Shown: piece by piece, positions 8,458-17,276 of the stretch
Layout of the letters: each line of letters begins with the position of its first letter
How positions within the stretch are numbered: position 1 is the first letter of the stretch
Assembly (NCBI RefSeq): GCF_018282095.1
Contig: NZ_CP074126.1
Span: forward strand, 1,064,501 to 1,128,500
DNA length: 64,000 nucleotides
Reading direction: 5' to 3'
From: Pseudovibrio brasiliensis
GTDB taxonomy: Bacteria; Pseudomonadota; Alphaproteobacteria; Rhizobiales; Stappiaceae
Translations under genes and position numbers: made by a program
Notes under the pieces: model-generated
Seen by the model: the letters and a program-made list of their open reading frames with translations, nothing else
The model's database searches: none
Told to the model about the DNA's origin: nothing

Positions 8458-11159
8458 CGATCAAGGGCGGTCACGTCCAAAATGACGTCTGAAAGCGCAT
8501 CATCATCCGGAGAGCGTTTTACGCGGAAGCCGAGGCTGCGGCACATATCCAGCATGGTGGTGTTCTCGCGCAAAACTTCCCCTTTGACTGTCTGGATGCC
8601 ATCCACCTTCGCATAGCGAATAATTAGCTTCATCAGTACCCAACCAAGGCCCATACCTTTCAGGTTGGACTGAACCATCACCGCATACTCACCTTCAGTG
8701 TGGTCAGGATTGGCATGTAAACGAACCACGCCCAGAATGTCGCCGGTCTCAGGATCAATTGCTGCAAATGCCATCGCGCGCGCATAGTCCAGCTGAACAA
8801 GGCGGGCGAGGAATGTGTGTGAGAACTCCTTAACCGGAGCAAAGAAGCGCAGGCGCAGATCTTCAACGGAAACTTTCTCAAAGAAACTCTTTAGCTTGCC
8901 TTGATCCTCCGGCCTGATTGGTCGGATCAAGACGGTCTTTCCATCTTTCAGTTTATGCGTATGTTCCCACTCAATAGGGTAGGGCACAATAGAAAGGCGA
9001 GATGCTCCTTGTCGTCCCGGGCGTTTTTCCGGAGCGCTAATTGCAACACGTGCATCAAGCACCACGATGCCATGTTCATCAACAACAACTGGGTTTAGGT
9101 CCAGCTCACGAACCTCAGGGAAATCAACTGCAATCTGAGAGAGCTTCACCAATAGGTGCTCCACCTCAGCCACATTAGCGGACGGCCTGTTGCGGAAGCC
9201 TTTCAGCAGTTTGGAGGTGCTGGTGCGGGAAACCATCGCTTTGGCGAGGTTGAGATCAATCGGCACCAGATCAATGGCCCGGTCTCCAACCACTTCAACG
9301 GAAGTGCCGCCTTTGCCGAAAACAACCACAGGCCCAAACACGGGATCATCCGCAAGACCGGCATAGGTTTCCAACCCAAATCGGCGTGTCACCATGGGTT
9401 GGATCTCAACACCAGTTATATCAGCATGCGGATAGGACTGCTTCACATTGCCTAGGATCTTCTCAAAAGTTGCTTTCACTCCTTCGACACTATCCACGCC
9501 AAGATGAACTCCACCCACATCGGATTTGAAGGTCAGATCAGGGCTGCTGACTTTCAGCACAAGCTGGTTGTGTTTATCAAACAGAACCTCAGCCACCTTG
9601 GCGGCTTCCTCAACGGTCTTGACCAGATGCAGCTCCACCTGATTGACGGAGTAGGCCCGCAGCAACTCTCGTGTCTGCAAAGGAGTGAGCCACTTCTGGC
9701 CGTTCTCCAGCGCAACGCGGATCGTCTCTTTCGCAAGCCTTAAGTTCGGCTTGTAGTCGCTGGGCAAACTATCAGGCACAGCAGAGAGATGATCCTTCGC
9801 TTCCTTGTAGCGAACAAGGTGCATAAAGGATCGGATCGCGCCGGACGGGCTCGGATAACACGGCACCCGCGCTTCATCCAGAACTTGGCGCGGAATGTTC
9901 GCACCACCTGCCAATGTCGTTACAAACGCCTGATGTTTGCCAAGCCGCTTACGATCTTCCTTGCCAGCTTCCGCCAGCGCTTTTGCGACCTCAGTAAAAT
10001 CTTCAAACGCAGTCGGGGCAGCAATAGCCAGAACGCCATCAGAGTTTGGATCTTTCAAAAGCGCACTGATGCCTTCTTTAAATTCCTCAGGACTTGCAGC
10101 CTCTTGCAGAACCATCGGGTTGTCCGCCCGCGCGTCAGTCCGGGTCAAGGAGCAGAGCTTCTCTTTGGTCTCGTCGCTGATCGGCGCCAGCTTACCACCC
10201 ACTTTTGCAAGACGGTCAGCAGCCAGCGTTGCCAGACTACGGCCATTCGCGATGATTGAAAGACGACGCCCTGCTGACGGAGCAACGCGGGTGACAGTCT
10301 CCGCTGCCTCAAACATCTCATCAAGGTCGTAAACACGCAGCACGCCTGCACGCTGTAGTGCCGCATCATAAACGGAATCGCGCGTTGCCAAGCGGCTGGA
10401 ATGTGCTGTGCCGGAGATATGCTGGTCACGGCTCGCACCACTACGGATCACAATCACTGGCTTGGAACGAGCTGCAGCCCGAGCCGCAGACATGAACTTG
10501 CGCGGGTTCGCAATCGTCTCCAAATGCACAAGGATTGCCTTGGTCCGGTAATCCTGAGCGTACCAGTCCAACAGATCCGAGACGTCTACATCCAAACGGC
10601 GCCCAAGAGAAACCACACCGGAAAAACCGATGGAGTTGGCCTTGGCCCAGGCAAGCGTGGTGTTGAAGATGGTGCCGGAACGGGAAATCAGCGCCAGTTC
10701 CCCCTTCAAGGCCTGCTCGCTGGTCAACAGTGTTGAGAGCTTGGAGTGTGGGGAGGCAATCCCAAGGCTACCCGGTCCAAGAATACGAATGTTGAATGGG
10801 TGTGCCGCTTTCAAAAGCGCATCAAGATGTTCATCCCGCCAACTGTCAAAGCCACTCGCGGGTATAACAACCGCCCGCGTACCTTGCTCTCCAAGCTGTT
10901 TGATGTCCTCTGCCGCTGTAGTGTGATCGCCAAGCAAAATCGCCAGATCTGCTTTGTTCTCGACCTCTGCAATTGAAGCAACGTTTCTGAAGCCGTCCGC
11001 TGAGGCATCTGGCAGTCCCACAAATGTTCTGGGACCACTAAATCCACTGCTCACGATGCTGTCGATAAGACGTTGCAGGATCTCCTCCTGCTTGCTGTTC
11101 GGGCCAACAATGGCAATGGAGCGTGGAGAGGTCAGGCCCTCAAGATTGCAGATCGTCAT
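8442..11159 (-). CDS. Pat-type protein acetyltransferase: ADP-forming acyl-CoA synthetase-like domains + GNAT
   Basis: 905 residues, close to the 886 of Salmonella Pat (YfiQ/PatZ). Order of domains: CoA-binding Rossmann domain (SIAIVGPNS near residue 16), succinyl-CoA-ligase-like domains, an ATP-grasp segment (about 480-700) with HLGVDSVEGV, and a C-terminal GNAT domain from about residue 735 with an acetyl-CoA-binding VQSNLKGMGLGWVLM loop. Pat proteins acetylate lysines of metabolic enzymes, notably acetyl-CoA synthetase, using acetyl-CoA; the synthetase-like part is usually a sensor rather than an enzyme. An AHSS segment aligns with the phospho-His loop of active ADP-forming synthetases, so residual activity cannot be excluded. 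It converges with the ThDP enzyme and is followed upstream by uspA on the same strand. Confidence 0.85.
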   Translation of the reverse strand: MTICNLEGLTSPRSIAIVGPNSKQEEILQRLIDSIVSSGFSGPRTFVGLPDASADGFRNVASIAEVENKADLAILLGDHTTAAEDIKQLGEQGTRAVVIPASGFDSWRDEHLDALLKAAHPFNIRILGPGSLGIASPHSKLSTLLTSEQALKGELALISRSGTIFNTTLAWAKANSIGFSGVVSLGRRLDVDVSDLLDWYAQDYRTKAILVHLETIANPRKFMSAARAAARSKPVIVIRSGASRDQHISGTAHSSRLATRDSVYDAALQRAGVLRVYDLDEMFEAAETVTRVAPSAGRRLSIIANGRSLATLAADRLAKVGGKLAPISDETKEKLCSLTRTDARADNPMVLQEAASPEEFKEGISALLKDPNSDGVLAIAAPTAFEDFTEVAKALAEAGKEDRKRLGKHQAFVTTLAGGANIPRQVLDEARVPCYPSPSGAIRSFMHLVRYKEAKDHLSAVPDSLPSDYKPNLRLAKETIRVALENGQKWLTPLQTRELLRAYSVNQVELHLVKTVEEAAKVAEVLFDKHNQLVLKVSSPDLTFKSDVGGVHLGVDSVEGVKATFEKILGNVKQSYPHADITGVEIQPMVTRRFGLETYAGLADDPVFGPVVVFGKGGTSVEVVGDRAIDLVPIDLNLAKAMVSRTSTSKLLKGFRNRPSANVAEVEHLLVKLSQIAVDFPEVRELDLNPVVVDEHGIVVLDARVAISAPEKRPGRQGASRLSIVPYPIEWEHTHKLKDGKTVLIRPIRPEDQGKLKSFFEKVSVEDLRLRFFAPVKEFSHTFLARLVQLDYARAMAFAAIDPETGDILGVVRLHANPDHTEGEYAVMVQSNLKGMGLGWVLMKLIIRYAKVDGIQTVKGEVLRENTTMLDMCRSLGFRVKRSPDDDALSDVILDVTALDRETMS

Positions 11160-11194
11160 AGCGTACTTCCCGTCAAACTCACTCGAGTTTTAAA

Positions 11195-11238
11195 GCGTAC
11201 TCCCGAAAAGTGGGCACCGGTTTCCGGGTAGAATACGC
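11195..11238. repeat. REP-like palindromic element
   Basis: Outer arms GCGTA and TACGC enclose inner arms CCCGAAAA and TTTCCGGG around a GTGGGCACCGG centre. The centre closely resembles the dispersed palindromes common in Rhizobiales genomes (CCGAAAA-CCGGT-type cores). Two related elements occur in this window, at 24013-24058 and 29631-29672. Confidence 0.6.
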
Positions 11239-11363
11239 GGCAAAAACAAAAGCCAAAGCAGTCTGAGCGATCCAGACAATTACAAACTGCTTAGGGTGCT
11301 GTTTCCGTTGGTTTCATTGAGGCTGATTCCCGTTCACAGTTGGTGAACTGAAAGTATCATCCC

Positions 11364-11404
11364 CAAAATAGAAGAGAGGTGCAACAGCAAGGCGACACCT
11401 CTCT
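11364..11404 (-). terminator. Probable terminator of uspA
   Basis: On the minus strand AGAGAGGTG pairs perfectly with CACCTCTCT across a 14-base loop and is followed by TCTATTTT. It lies about 57 bases beyond the uspA stop codon. Confidence 0.55.
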
Positions 11405-11460
11405 CCGTTTCATAAGGCAAGGATCAGGAGGCGTAATGGGAACATAGCCTCCCGATAAGA

Positions 11461-12291
11461 TTAGTGAGCCATCAGAACTGGAATAGTCATGGAATGGAGA
11501 ATGTCGCGGGTTGCTCCACCTACGAGATACTCACGCATACGGCTGTGGCCGTAACCACCCATCACCAGCAGATCAACTGCGTTTTCAGAGACGTAGTTGA
11601 GAAGCGCATCACCAACACCGATTGGTGGGTTGTTGATCACGTCAACATTGATCTCCAGATCATGGCGTGCAAGGTACGTTGCAATGTCAGAACCTGGCTC
11701 ACCTTCAAGTGGCAGGCCCTTGTTCACGATCACGATTGTCACCTGTTCAGCCATTTCCAGAATTGGAAGCGCTGCATGCACTGCGCGTGCTGCTGTTGCA
11801 CTACCATCCCATGCAACGACGACTTTCTTAGGAGTGAAGTCACCTTTGGAGATGAATGGCACGATCAGTGTAGGCACGCCGGATTCGAACAGCAGACCTT
11901 CGATCAGCATTTCGCGCATTGGTTCTGGTGCTTCAGGATTGTCCTGACCAATCACAACCATATCGCTCAAGCGGCAATGACCCATAATGGATTCGAGGCT
12001 GCCACCGGTCACGATCTCTTCCACGCGGGTTTCAGTAGAGATACCAGCCAGTTCTGCGTAGCCTTTGAACTTCTCGGTAGAAGTCTTAGCAGCATCGATG
12101 GCCTGGTTTTTAGCAACCTGCAAATAGTCGGTTGGCATTGGTGCAGCCAGAAAGCCTGGTACAATTGGCTCAAATGCCAGCGCAAGCCCCGTCGCATGTG
12201 CGCCAGCCTGACGTGCGAACTCTACAGCAACTTTAGAAGCTGTTTGATCGCCGTTCAGATCAGTAATGGTAAGAATGTCCTTGATTGCCAT
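11461..12291 (-). CDS. Tandem-domain universal stress protein
   Basis: 276 residues with two UspA domains of about 140 residues each. The C-terminal domain keeps the ATP-binding motif G-x2-G-x9-G-(S/T): GGYGHSRMREYLVGGAT, followed by the final strand TIPVLMAH. The N-terminal domain is more divergent and lacks a clean copy. Tandem Usp proteins are cytosolic stress or energy-status proteins. AAGGAGACAGGCTT precedes the ATG. The gene is divergent from dctPQM with 451 bp between; UspA proteins can regulate TRAP transporters (TeaD of Halomonas is the known case), so a functional link is possible. A candidate FNR/FixK site lies 87 bases upstream. Confidence 0.88.
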   Translation of the reverse strand: MAIKDILTITDLNGDQTASKVAVEFARQAGAHATGLALAFEPIVPGFLAAPMPTDYLQVAKNQAIDAAKTSTEKFKGYAELAGISTETRVEEIVTGGSLESIMGHCRLSDMVVIGQDNPEAPEPMREMLIEGLLFESGVPTLIVPFISKGDFTPKKVVVAWDGSATAARAVHAALPILEMAEQVTIVIVNKGLPLEGEPGSDIATYLARHDLEINVDVINNPPIGVGDALLNYVSENAVDLLVMGGYGHSRMREYLVGGATRDILHSMTIPVLMAH

Positions 12292-12742
12292 AAGCCTGTC
12301 TCCTTGCCCTCTATTTCTTAGCGGTACGGGAGGTTGTCCCTCGCCTGAAATATTAGGTCAGCATTGCAGTCTCTGCTTTGATCCTTGTCAACCTTAAACA
12401 TTGGGATAAGGTTTTGAAAAATAATGCAGTTTCACTATTATTGAAAGTAAGGGAGTGTAAGGTAGCGCAGTTTCGACCCTAATAGGTATACTTAAAGTCT
12501 TTATACTTTAGGCAAAGAAGAACTGACAGGCTGCATAAAAAGCAGATATTTTATACACTTGCGCCCTGCAAAGATAAGTTGAAGAACCGAACCTAGGGGC
12601 ATGTGAATATTCACTAAACCTTCGAACTACTAAGGTTTATTACTGAGAAAATTGTGATATTTCTATATACGACGGAATTTAGGGAGGGGCTGAAATTGCG
12701 TGTTTTGCAAGGATGGCCAAAATAATTTTCGGGAGTTGATAA
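12292..12742. promoter_or_regulatory. Divergent uspA / dctP regulatory region
   Basis: 451 bp without a gene. It holds the FNR-like site at 12378-12391 and a direct repeat TATACTT at 12487-12493 and 12502-12508, exactly 15 bases apart. The repeats are flanked by CCTAA and TTTAGG. The region nearest dctP is AT-rich. No small ORF with a ribosome-binding site was found. Confidence 0.4.
12378..12391 (-). promoter_or_regulatory. Candidate FNR/FixK-type site upstream of uspA
   Basis: TTGATCCTTGTCAA matches the FNR/FnrL/FixK consensus TTGAT-N4-ATCAA with one change in the right half. The centre lies about 93 bases upstream of the uspA ATG, a plausible activator distance. Usp genes are common targets of this regulator class. 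Confidence 0.45.
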
Positions 12743-13762
12743 ATGAAAAATCTTAAGGTTGCGACCGCTGCACTCGCCGCAACAATGGGCTCCGCATTCG
12801 TGGGCGAAGCTCTGGCTGCTGATGTGACTTGGAATGTATCTTTGTGGGGCAAACGCCGTGCATTCACCGAGCACGTCGAGAAGCTTTCTGAAGAAGTAGC
12901 TGCACGCACAAACGGCAAGTTCGAAATCAAACTGCACTACGGTGGAGCACTGTCCAAATCTCGCGAAAACCTCGATGGTATCTCCATCGGCGCGTTTGAG
13001 ATGGCTCAATTCTGCGCATCCTATCATGCAGATAAAAACCCAACTCTGACCACCACAGACCTGCCATTCCTTGGTGTGCCGGATCTGGAAACTCAGGTGA
13101 AAGTAGACTTCGCGCTCTACAATCATCCTGCAGTTCAGAAAGACCTCGGTCGCTGGAACGCAAAGCTGCTGATGCCATCTCCAATGCCGCAGTACAACCT
13201 GCTGGGTAAGGGCGATGCACCTGCAAAACTGGCTGACTTCGAAGGCATGCGTGTGCGTGCTCTTGGCGGCGTTGGCAACGCGATGAAAACCATTGGCGCA
13301 GTTCCAACCACTGTGACGGCTTCTGAAGCGTACCAGGCAATCGATTCTGGCACTGTTCAGGCCGTCGCTTTTGCTCCACACGCGCATCTGGCATTCAAAA
13401 CCATTGAAGCTGGCAGCTGGTGGACCAACAACCTGAACCCAGGCACCGTGAGCTGCCCGGTTGTTGTCAGCACTGACGCTTACGACATGCTCTCACCAGA
13501 GTTCCAGAAAGCACTTGACGAAAGCGTTGCACCAGCTGTTCAGCATTACTTGGACACCTACGCAAAGGTCTACGACAAGTTCTACCCAGCGTTGGAAGCA
13601 AACGGTGTAAAGCAGATCTCCTTCTCTGAGGAAGAGCTTGAAGGCTTCAAGGCTGTTGCTGGTAAGCCAATCTGGGACAAGTGGGTTGAAGACATGTCTG
13701 CAAAGGGTCTCCCAGCAGCTGAACTGCTCACACTTGTACAGAACACAATCGCTGGCAAGTAA
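12743..13762 (+). CDS. dctP: TRAP transporter solute-binding protein
   Basis: 339-residue periplasmic binding protein (DctP family) of a tripartite ATP-independent transporter. The signal peptide is MKNLKVATAALAATMGSAFV followed by a GEALA|AD cleavage site. The mature part shows family segments: HYGGALSKSRENLDGISIGA near residue 66, RALGGVGNAMKTIGAVPTTV near 171, and a long C-terminal helix. The substrate is most often a C4-dicarboxylate or other organic anion; the sequence does not reveal which. GGGAGTTGATAA precedes the ATG. It is the first gene of dctP-Q-M; a strong hairpin after its stop probably lets the binding protein be made in excess of the membrane subunits. Confidence 0.93.
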   Translation: MKNLKVATAALAATMGSAFVGEALAADVTWNVSLWGKRRAFTEHVEKLSEEVAARTNGKFEIKLHYGGALSKSRENLDGISIGAFEMAQFCASYHADKNPTLTTTDLPFLGVPDLETQVKVDFALYNHPAVQKDLGRWNAKLLMPSPMPQYNLLGKGDAPAKLADFEGMRVRALGGVGNAMKTIGAVPTTVTASEAYQAIDSGTVQAVAFAPHAHLAFKTIEAGSWWTNNLNPGTVSCPVVVSTDAYDMLSPEFQKALDESVAPAVQHYLDTYAKVYDKFYPALEANGVKQISFSEEELEGFKAVAGKPIWDKWVEDMSAKGLPAAELLTLVQNTIAGK

Positions 13763-13772
13763 TTGCTTTTGC

Positions 13773-13807
13773 AAAGGCGCATCTCATTCAGATGCGCCTT
13801 TCTTTAT
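13773..13807 (+). terminator. Intra-operon terminator between dctP and dctQ
   Basis: AAAGGCGCATCT pairs with AGATGCGCCTTT around a 5-base loop, followed by CTTTATT. It lies directly after dctP and before dctQ, so it probably acts as a partial terminator that lowers dctQM expression relative to dctP. Confidence 0.8.
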
Positions 13808-13906
13808 TCCGATAGGCATCGCTTGTCGGAGGTTTGCTTAAGAGCCTGCTCAAACGTACAGCTTCAGAGCAGGGCGCAACATTTCTCTTAAAATCGGGCT
13901 GATAAC

Positions 13907-14578
13907 ATGTCCAAATCAAACGGCCCCGCATATCCAGCATCGGATATGGCCTATCTCCGCTTTAATGGTGCGTTGGGAAAAATTGAGAACCTGTTCAATC
14001 TCATTGCCGCTACATCTATCCTCATCTTGATGTTGCTGGCTGTTGCGCAGGTCGTTGGACGTAACCTGTTCAACCAACCCGTGCCCGGTTTTATTGATAT
14101 TACAGAACAAGCCATGGCCGTATTCGCGTTCATGGGCATTGCTTACTGCCAGCGCGTTGGTGGTCACATCCGTATGGAACTGGTGATCGGCGTGTTCAAA
14201 GGCCGTGCCCAATGGGTTGCTGAGTTCCTTGGCGTTTTTGCAATTCTGCTTGTGATTTCCGTGCTGATTTATGGCTCGTACCTGCACTTTGATCGTGCAT
14301 GGACCTTTGGTGACAGCACGATGGATATCTCCATTCCAACATGGCCGTCCAAATTTGTTGTACCGCTTGCATTGTCCTTGCTCTGGCTTCGTCTCTTCCT
14401 CCAGTTGTTCGGTTACAGCCGTCTGATCATCAACCCATCTGCATCCGTTCTGGATCTGCCGCATGTGATGGACGCTGCACAGCACGCAAAAGCTGAAATC
14501 GAAGAGACCTTCCATTCTGCTGAAAATGGAGAAGAGGGCCCTGAAGTGAGAACACCTGCCCATGGAGGTGCGTCATGA
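13907..14578 (+). CDS. dctQ: TRAP transporter small membrane subunit
   Basis: 223-residue inner-membrane protein with four predicted helices: LIAATSILILMLLAVAQVVG (about 36-55), FIDITEQAMAVFAFMGIAYC, FLGVFAILLVISVLIYGSYL and KFVVPLALSLLWLRLFLQLF. The RVGGHIRMELV segment between helices 2 and 3 is typical of DctQ. A charged, Glu-rich tail of about 45 residues follows the last helix and is longer than usual. The stop overlaps the dctM start by four bases (ATGA), so translation of the two membrane subunits is coupled. Confidence 0.92.
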   Translation: MSKSNGPAYPASDMAYLRFNGALGKIENLFNLIAATSILILMLLAVAQVVGRNLFNQPVPGFIDITEQAMAVFAFMGIAYCQRVGGHIRMELVIGVFKGRAQWVAEFLGVFAILLVISVLIYGSYLHFDRAWTFGDSTMDISIPTWPSKFVVPLALSLLWLRLFLQLFGYSRLIINPSASVLDLPHVMDAAQHAKAEIEETFHSAENGEEGPEVRTPAHGGAS

Positions 14579-15942
14579 CTCCGTTTGATATCGGCCTCAT
14601 CATGACTGGAGTGCTCCTGCTCCTCGTCATCATCGGCGTTCGCGTTGCCTTCGCCGCTGCATTCGTCGGCATTGTTGGCATGATTGCGATCTTCTCTATG
14701 CGTCTCGGCTTTGAACGAGGTGTGATGACTGCGGCCAAAATGGCCGGCACGATCCCACATTCCAAGTCAGTCACCTACGCATTGTCCGTGCTGCCAACCT
14801 TCATCCTAATCGGTTTTCTTGCCTATTATGCGGGCCTAACGAAGCACCTGTTCGAGGTATCCAAACGCTGGCTCGGCTGGTTGCCGGGTGGCATGGCGAT
14901 CGGCACAGTTTTCGCGACCGCAGGTTTCGCCGCTGTATCTGGTGCCTCAACAGCAACGTCTGCCGTGTTCGCCCGGGTTGCGATTCCGGAGATGTTGGCG
15001 GCTGGCTACTCCAAACGCCTCTCAGCTGCTGTTGTTGCAGCAGGTGGCACACTGGCTTCCCTCATTCCACCAAGCGCAATTCTTGTGATCTACGCCATTT
15101 TGGTGGAAGAGAGTGTCGGCAAGCTTCTTATGGCTGGCTTCTTGCCGGGTGTTGTTTCCGTCCTTATCTACGCCGCGATCATCTACGTCATCGCTGCTTG
15201 GCAAGGCGGTGCTCCAGCCATTGGTGGTTACAGTTGGAAAGAGCGTTTTGAATCCGTACCGGGAACCTTCCCGATCATCGGTGTGATCCTCATTATCTTC
15301 TGCAGCCTCTACTTCGGATTTGCCACGCCAACAGAAGCTGGTGCTTGTGGCGCTTTTGTCGTGTTACTGACAGCCTTCTACAAAGGCATGCGAACCAAGC
15401 AACTTTTTCTGGCTCTTCATGAAACAGCCAAGCTGACAGTGATGATCTTTACTCTCATCTGGGGTGTGCTGGTCTACGTGCGTTTCTTGGGTTTCGCCGG
15501 TCTGCCAGATGCGTTCCGTGAGTTTATTGTCTCACTGGACTACCCACCAATGATGATCATCGTCTGCATTCTGCTTGGGTATGCAGTGCTGGGCATGTTC
15601 ATGGATGCTATTGGTATGCTGGTGTTGACTCTGCCAGTGGTCTTCCCGGCGATCATGGCACTCAATGGTGGTCTGGATGTTAGTGCAGCAGAAAGCACGC
15701 TCGGCATGTCCGGTGCAGCGTGTGCGATCTGGTTCGGCATCATCGTAGTGAAAATGGCAGAGCTCTGTCTGATCACACCGCCCATTGGTTTGAACTGCTT
15801 CGTGGTTTCCGGTGTTCGTCCGGACATCCCGGTTCAGGAAGTCTTCCGTGGAGCAACCCCTTTCTTTGTTGCTGATGTGCTGACTGTAGCTGTGCTGGTC
15901 GCCTTCCCGGCAATCATCACCTTCCTGCCATCCTTGATGTAA
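14575..15942 (+). CDS. dctM: TRAP transporter large membrane subunit
   Basis: 455-residue ion-coupled transport channel of the TRAP system, in the inner membrane. The sequence is hydrophobic throughout, with about a dozen helices. Family segments: GLTKHLFEVSKRWLGWLPGG, AVSGASTATSAVFARVAIPEM, ASLIPPSAILVIYAIL, and near the end ELCLITPPIGLNCFVVSGV. The length is slightly above the usual 425-430. With dctP and dctQ it forms a complete secondary transporter driven by a sodium or proton gradient. A strong terminator closes the operon 25 bases after the stop. Confidence 0.95.
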   Translation: MTPFDIGLIMTGVLLLLVIIGVRVAFAAAFVGIVGMIAIFSMRLGFERGVMTAAKMAGTIPHSKSVTYALSVLPTFILIGFLAYYAGLTKHLFEVSKRWLGWLPGGMAIGTVFATAGFAAVSGASTATSAVFARVAIPEMLAAGYSKRLSAAVVAAGGTLASLIPPSAILVIYAILVEESVGKLLMAGFLPGVVSVLIYAAIIYVIAAWQGGAPAIGGYSWKERFESVPGTFPIIGVILIIFCSLYFGFATPTEAGACGAFVVLLTAFYKGMRTKQLFLALHETAKLTVMIFTLIWGVLVYVRFLGFAGLPDAFREFIVSLDYPPMMIIVCILLGYAVLGMFMDAIGMLVLTLPVVFPAIMALNGGLDVSAAESTLGMSGAACAIWFGIIVVKMAELCLITPPIGLNCFVVSGVRPDIPVQEVFRGATPFFVADVLTVAVLVAFPAIITFLPSLM

Positions 15943-15967
15943 AACCTATGATCAGTTGAGATAATGG

Positions 15968-15997
15968 AAAACCCCGGTCAGTGGACCGGGGTTTTTT
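15968..15997 (+). terminator. Terminator of the dctPQM operon
   Basis: AAAACCCCGGTC pairs perfectly with GACCGGGGTTTT around AGTG, followed by a run of T. A textbook intrinsic terminator. Confidence 0.92.
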
Positions 15998-16037
15998 ACT
16001 GCGTCATACTTTGTGGTTTCCAACAAAGAGCATTGCC

Positions 16038-16931
16038 ATGAAAATTGAAAAACTATCCAACAAACACAAAGAGGCTATCTGGCAGTTCCTGATGAACCAC
16101 GCCTACAGCTCCATGTTTTTGCTCAACAACATCGATAAGATAGGCCTGAACTATACAGGTGAACTCTACTCGGGAGAGTATTGGGCTGCTTTCGATGAAA
16201 AAGGTGAAGTCAAAGGCGTCATCGCGCACTTCTGGAACGGAAATCTGATGGTTCAGGCGCCTGAACAGAACGTGCTGACTGCGCTCACAACGTATTTCCT
16301 GAAAAATGCCAATCGGCCAATTGCTGGGATGGTGGGAGACGGTGAGCAGACCCTCTATGTGCTCGACCAGCTCGGCTTACCGGCTGAAGCCTACAACACC
16401 AATCGCAGTGAAGGCCTCTATCAGCTGGCTCTGGAAGATCTCCAACTACCCGAGAAGGCACTCGCTGAGCAGTTTAAGCTCATCCCAACATCAGCAGCGA
16501 ACAGTCAGCTCCTGTTCGATTGGCTCAAAGCCTACGAGCTTGAGGCATTTGGTGGTGAGCCGAGTGAAGAACACGACGAGCATATCCGAAATCGTGTCAG
16601 TCAAATGCAAGAAGGCGACTTTGCTTGGGTACTGTTGAATGATGGAGATCCAGTCTCTCTCAGTGGTTTCAACGCTACCTTGCCTGAAATCGTTCAGGTC
16701 GGTCCGGTTTGGACACCGCCAGAACACCGTAACAACGGCTACGCCCGCATCACAGTTGCCCTCACACTTAACGCTGCTAGAGCTAGTGGAGCGCAAAAGT
16801 CAGTCTTGTTCACGGATCACCCAGCCGCTGCAAAAGCATATGAAGCTATTGGCTTCAAAGAGAATGGTAGTTTCCATATCGCCTTGCTGAAAGACACGGT
16901 TGAGATGAGCAAGGAGCCTGTCTCAGCTTAG
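16038..16931 (+). CDS. GNAT family N-acetyltransferase (297 aa)
   Basis: The start was placed at the ATG at 16038 (MKIEKLSNKHKEAIWQFL); upstream in-frame codons overlap the dctM terminator. The GNAT fold is in the C-terminal half: a core strand IVQVGPVWTPPEHRNNGYAR at about residues 216-235 carries the acetyl-CoA-binding Q/R-x-x-G-x-G/A-like loop (RNNGYA), followed by LFTDHPAAAKAYEAIGF near residue 260. The N-terminal 130 residues look like a degenerate first GNAT-like domain, as in two-domain acetyltransferases. Substrate unknown. It is a single gene between the TRAP operon and xseA. Confidence 0.8.
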   Translation: MKIEKLSNKHKEAIWQFLMNHAYSSMFLLNNIDKIGLNYTGELYSGEYWAAFDEKGEVKGVIAHFWNGNLMVQAPEQNVLTALTTYFLKNANRPIAGMVGDGEQTLYVLDQLGLPAEAYNTNRSEGLYQLALEDLQLPEKALAEQFKLIPTSAANSQLLFDWLKAYELEAFGGEPSEEHDEHIRNRVSQMQEGDFAWVLLNDGDPVSLSGFNATLPEIVQVGPVWTPPEHRNNGYARITVALTLNAARASGAQKSVLFTDHPAAAKAYEAIGFKENGSFHIALLKDTVEMSKEPVSA

Positions 16932-17276
16932 CAATTTAGCCCCCAAGTCTCTCGGATAGAGATTTCTGCCAAGGGTCGGTAGCATTTATAAACCCACCTT
17001 CTTTGCAAAGCAGCAGCGTGAGCCAGTCCACGCAATCGGAGAAGTTAGGCACTCCGATCGTAGCAATGCCTGGTGAAGGAGGTGGTAGATGGATGAAGCT
17101 TGAACTCAGGTTCAAAATAGAAAAAGCACGGAACAGACTGGTCCTCTGGTTCCGCGCAATTCTAAAATAAGCCATCGGGAAAGGGGGCATTGGCTCCCTT
17201 TCTCTTCCTCAATATAGCCCTGATCTCTTAATCTCGCAATAATGAGGATATGGAGGGTATTCCTCCGTAAGCTTTT
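16932..17276. other. Intergenic region between GNAT gene and xseA
   Basis: 345 bp at the 3' ends of two convergent genes. It contains a hairpin with arms CGGAAC/GTTCCG at about 17129-17155 and another with arms GAAAGGG/CCCTTTC at about 17178-17202. An 84-codon minus-strand frame (16936-17190) lies here but shows no recognisable domain, low-complexity Ser/Pro stretches and poor codon quality; I do not call it a gene. One of the hairpins may terminate xseA or the GNAT gene. Confidence 0.35.

Noticed and set aside
16936-17190. 84-codon minus-strand open frame
   Set aside because: No recognisable domain, Ser/Pro low complexity, a start overlapping a hairpin and no clear codon preference. Mentioned only in the description of the gap.
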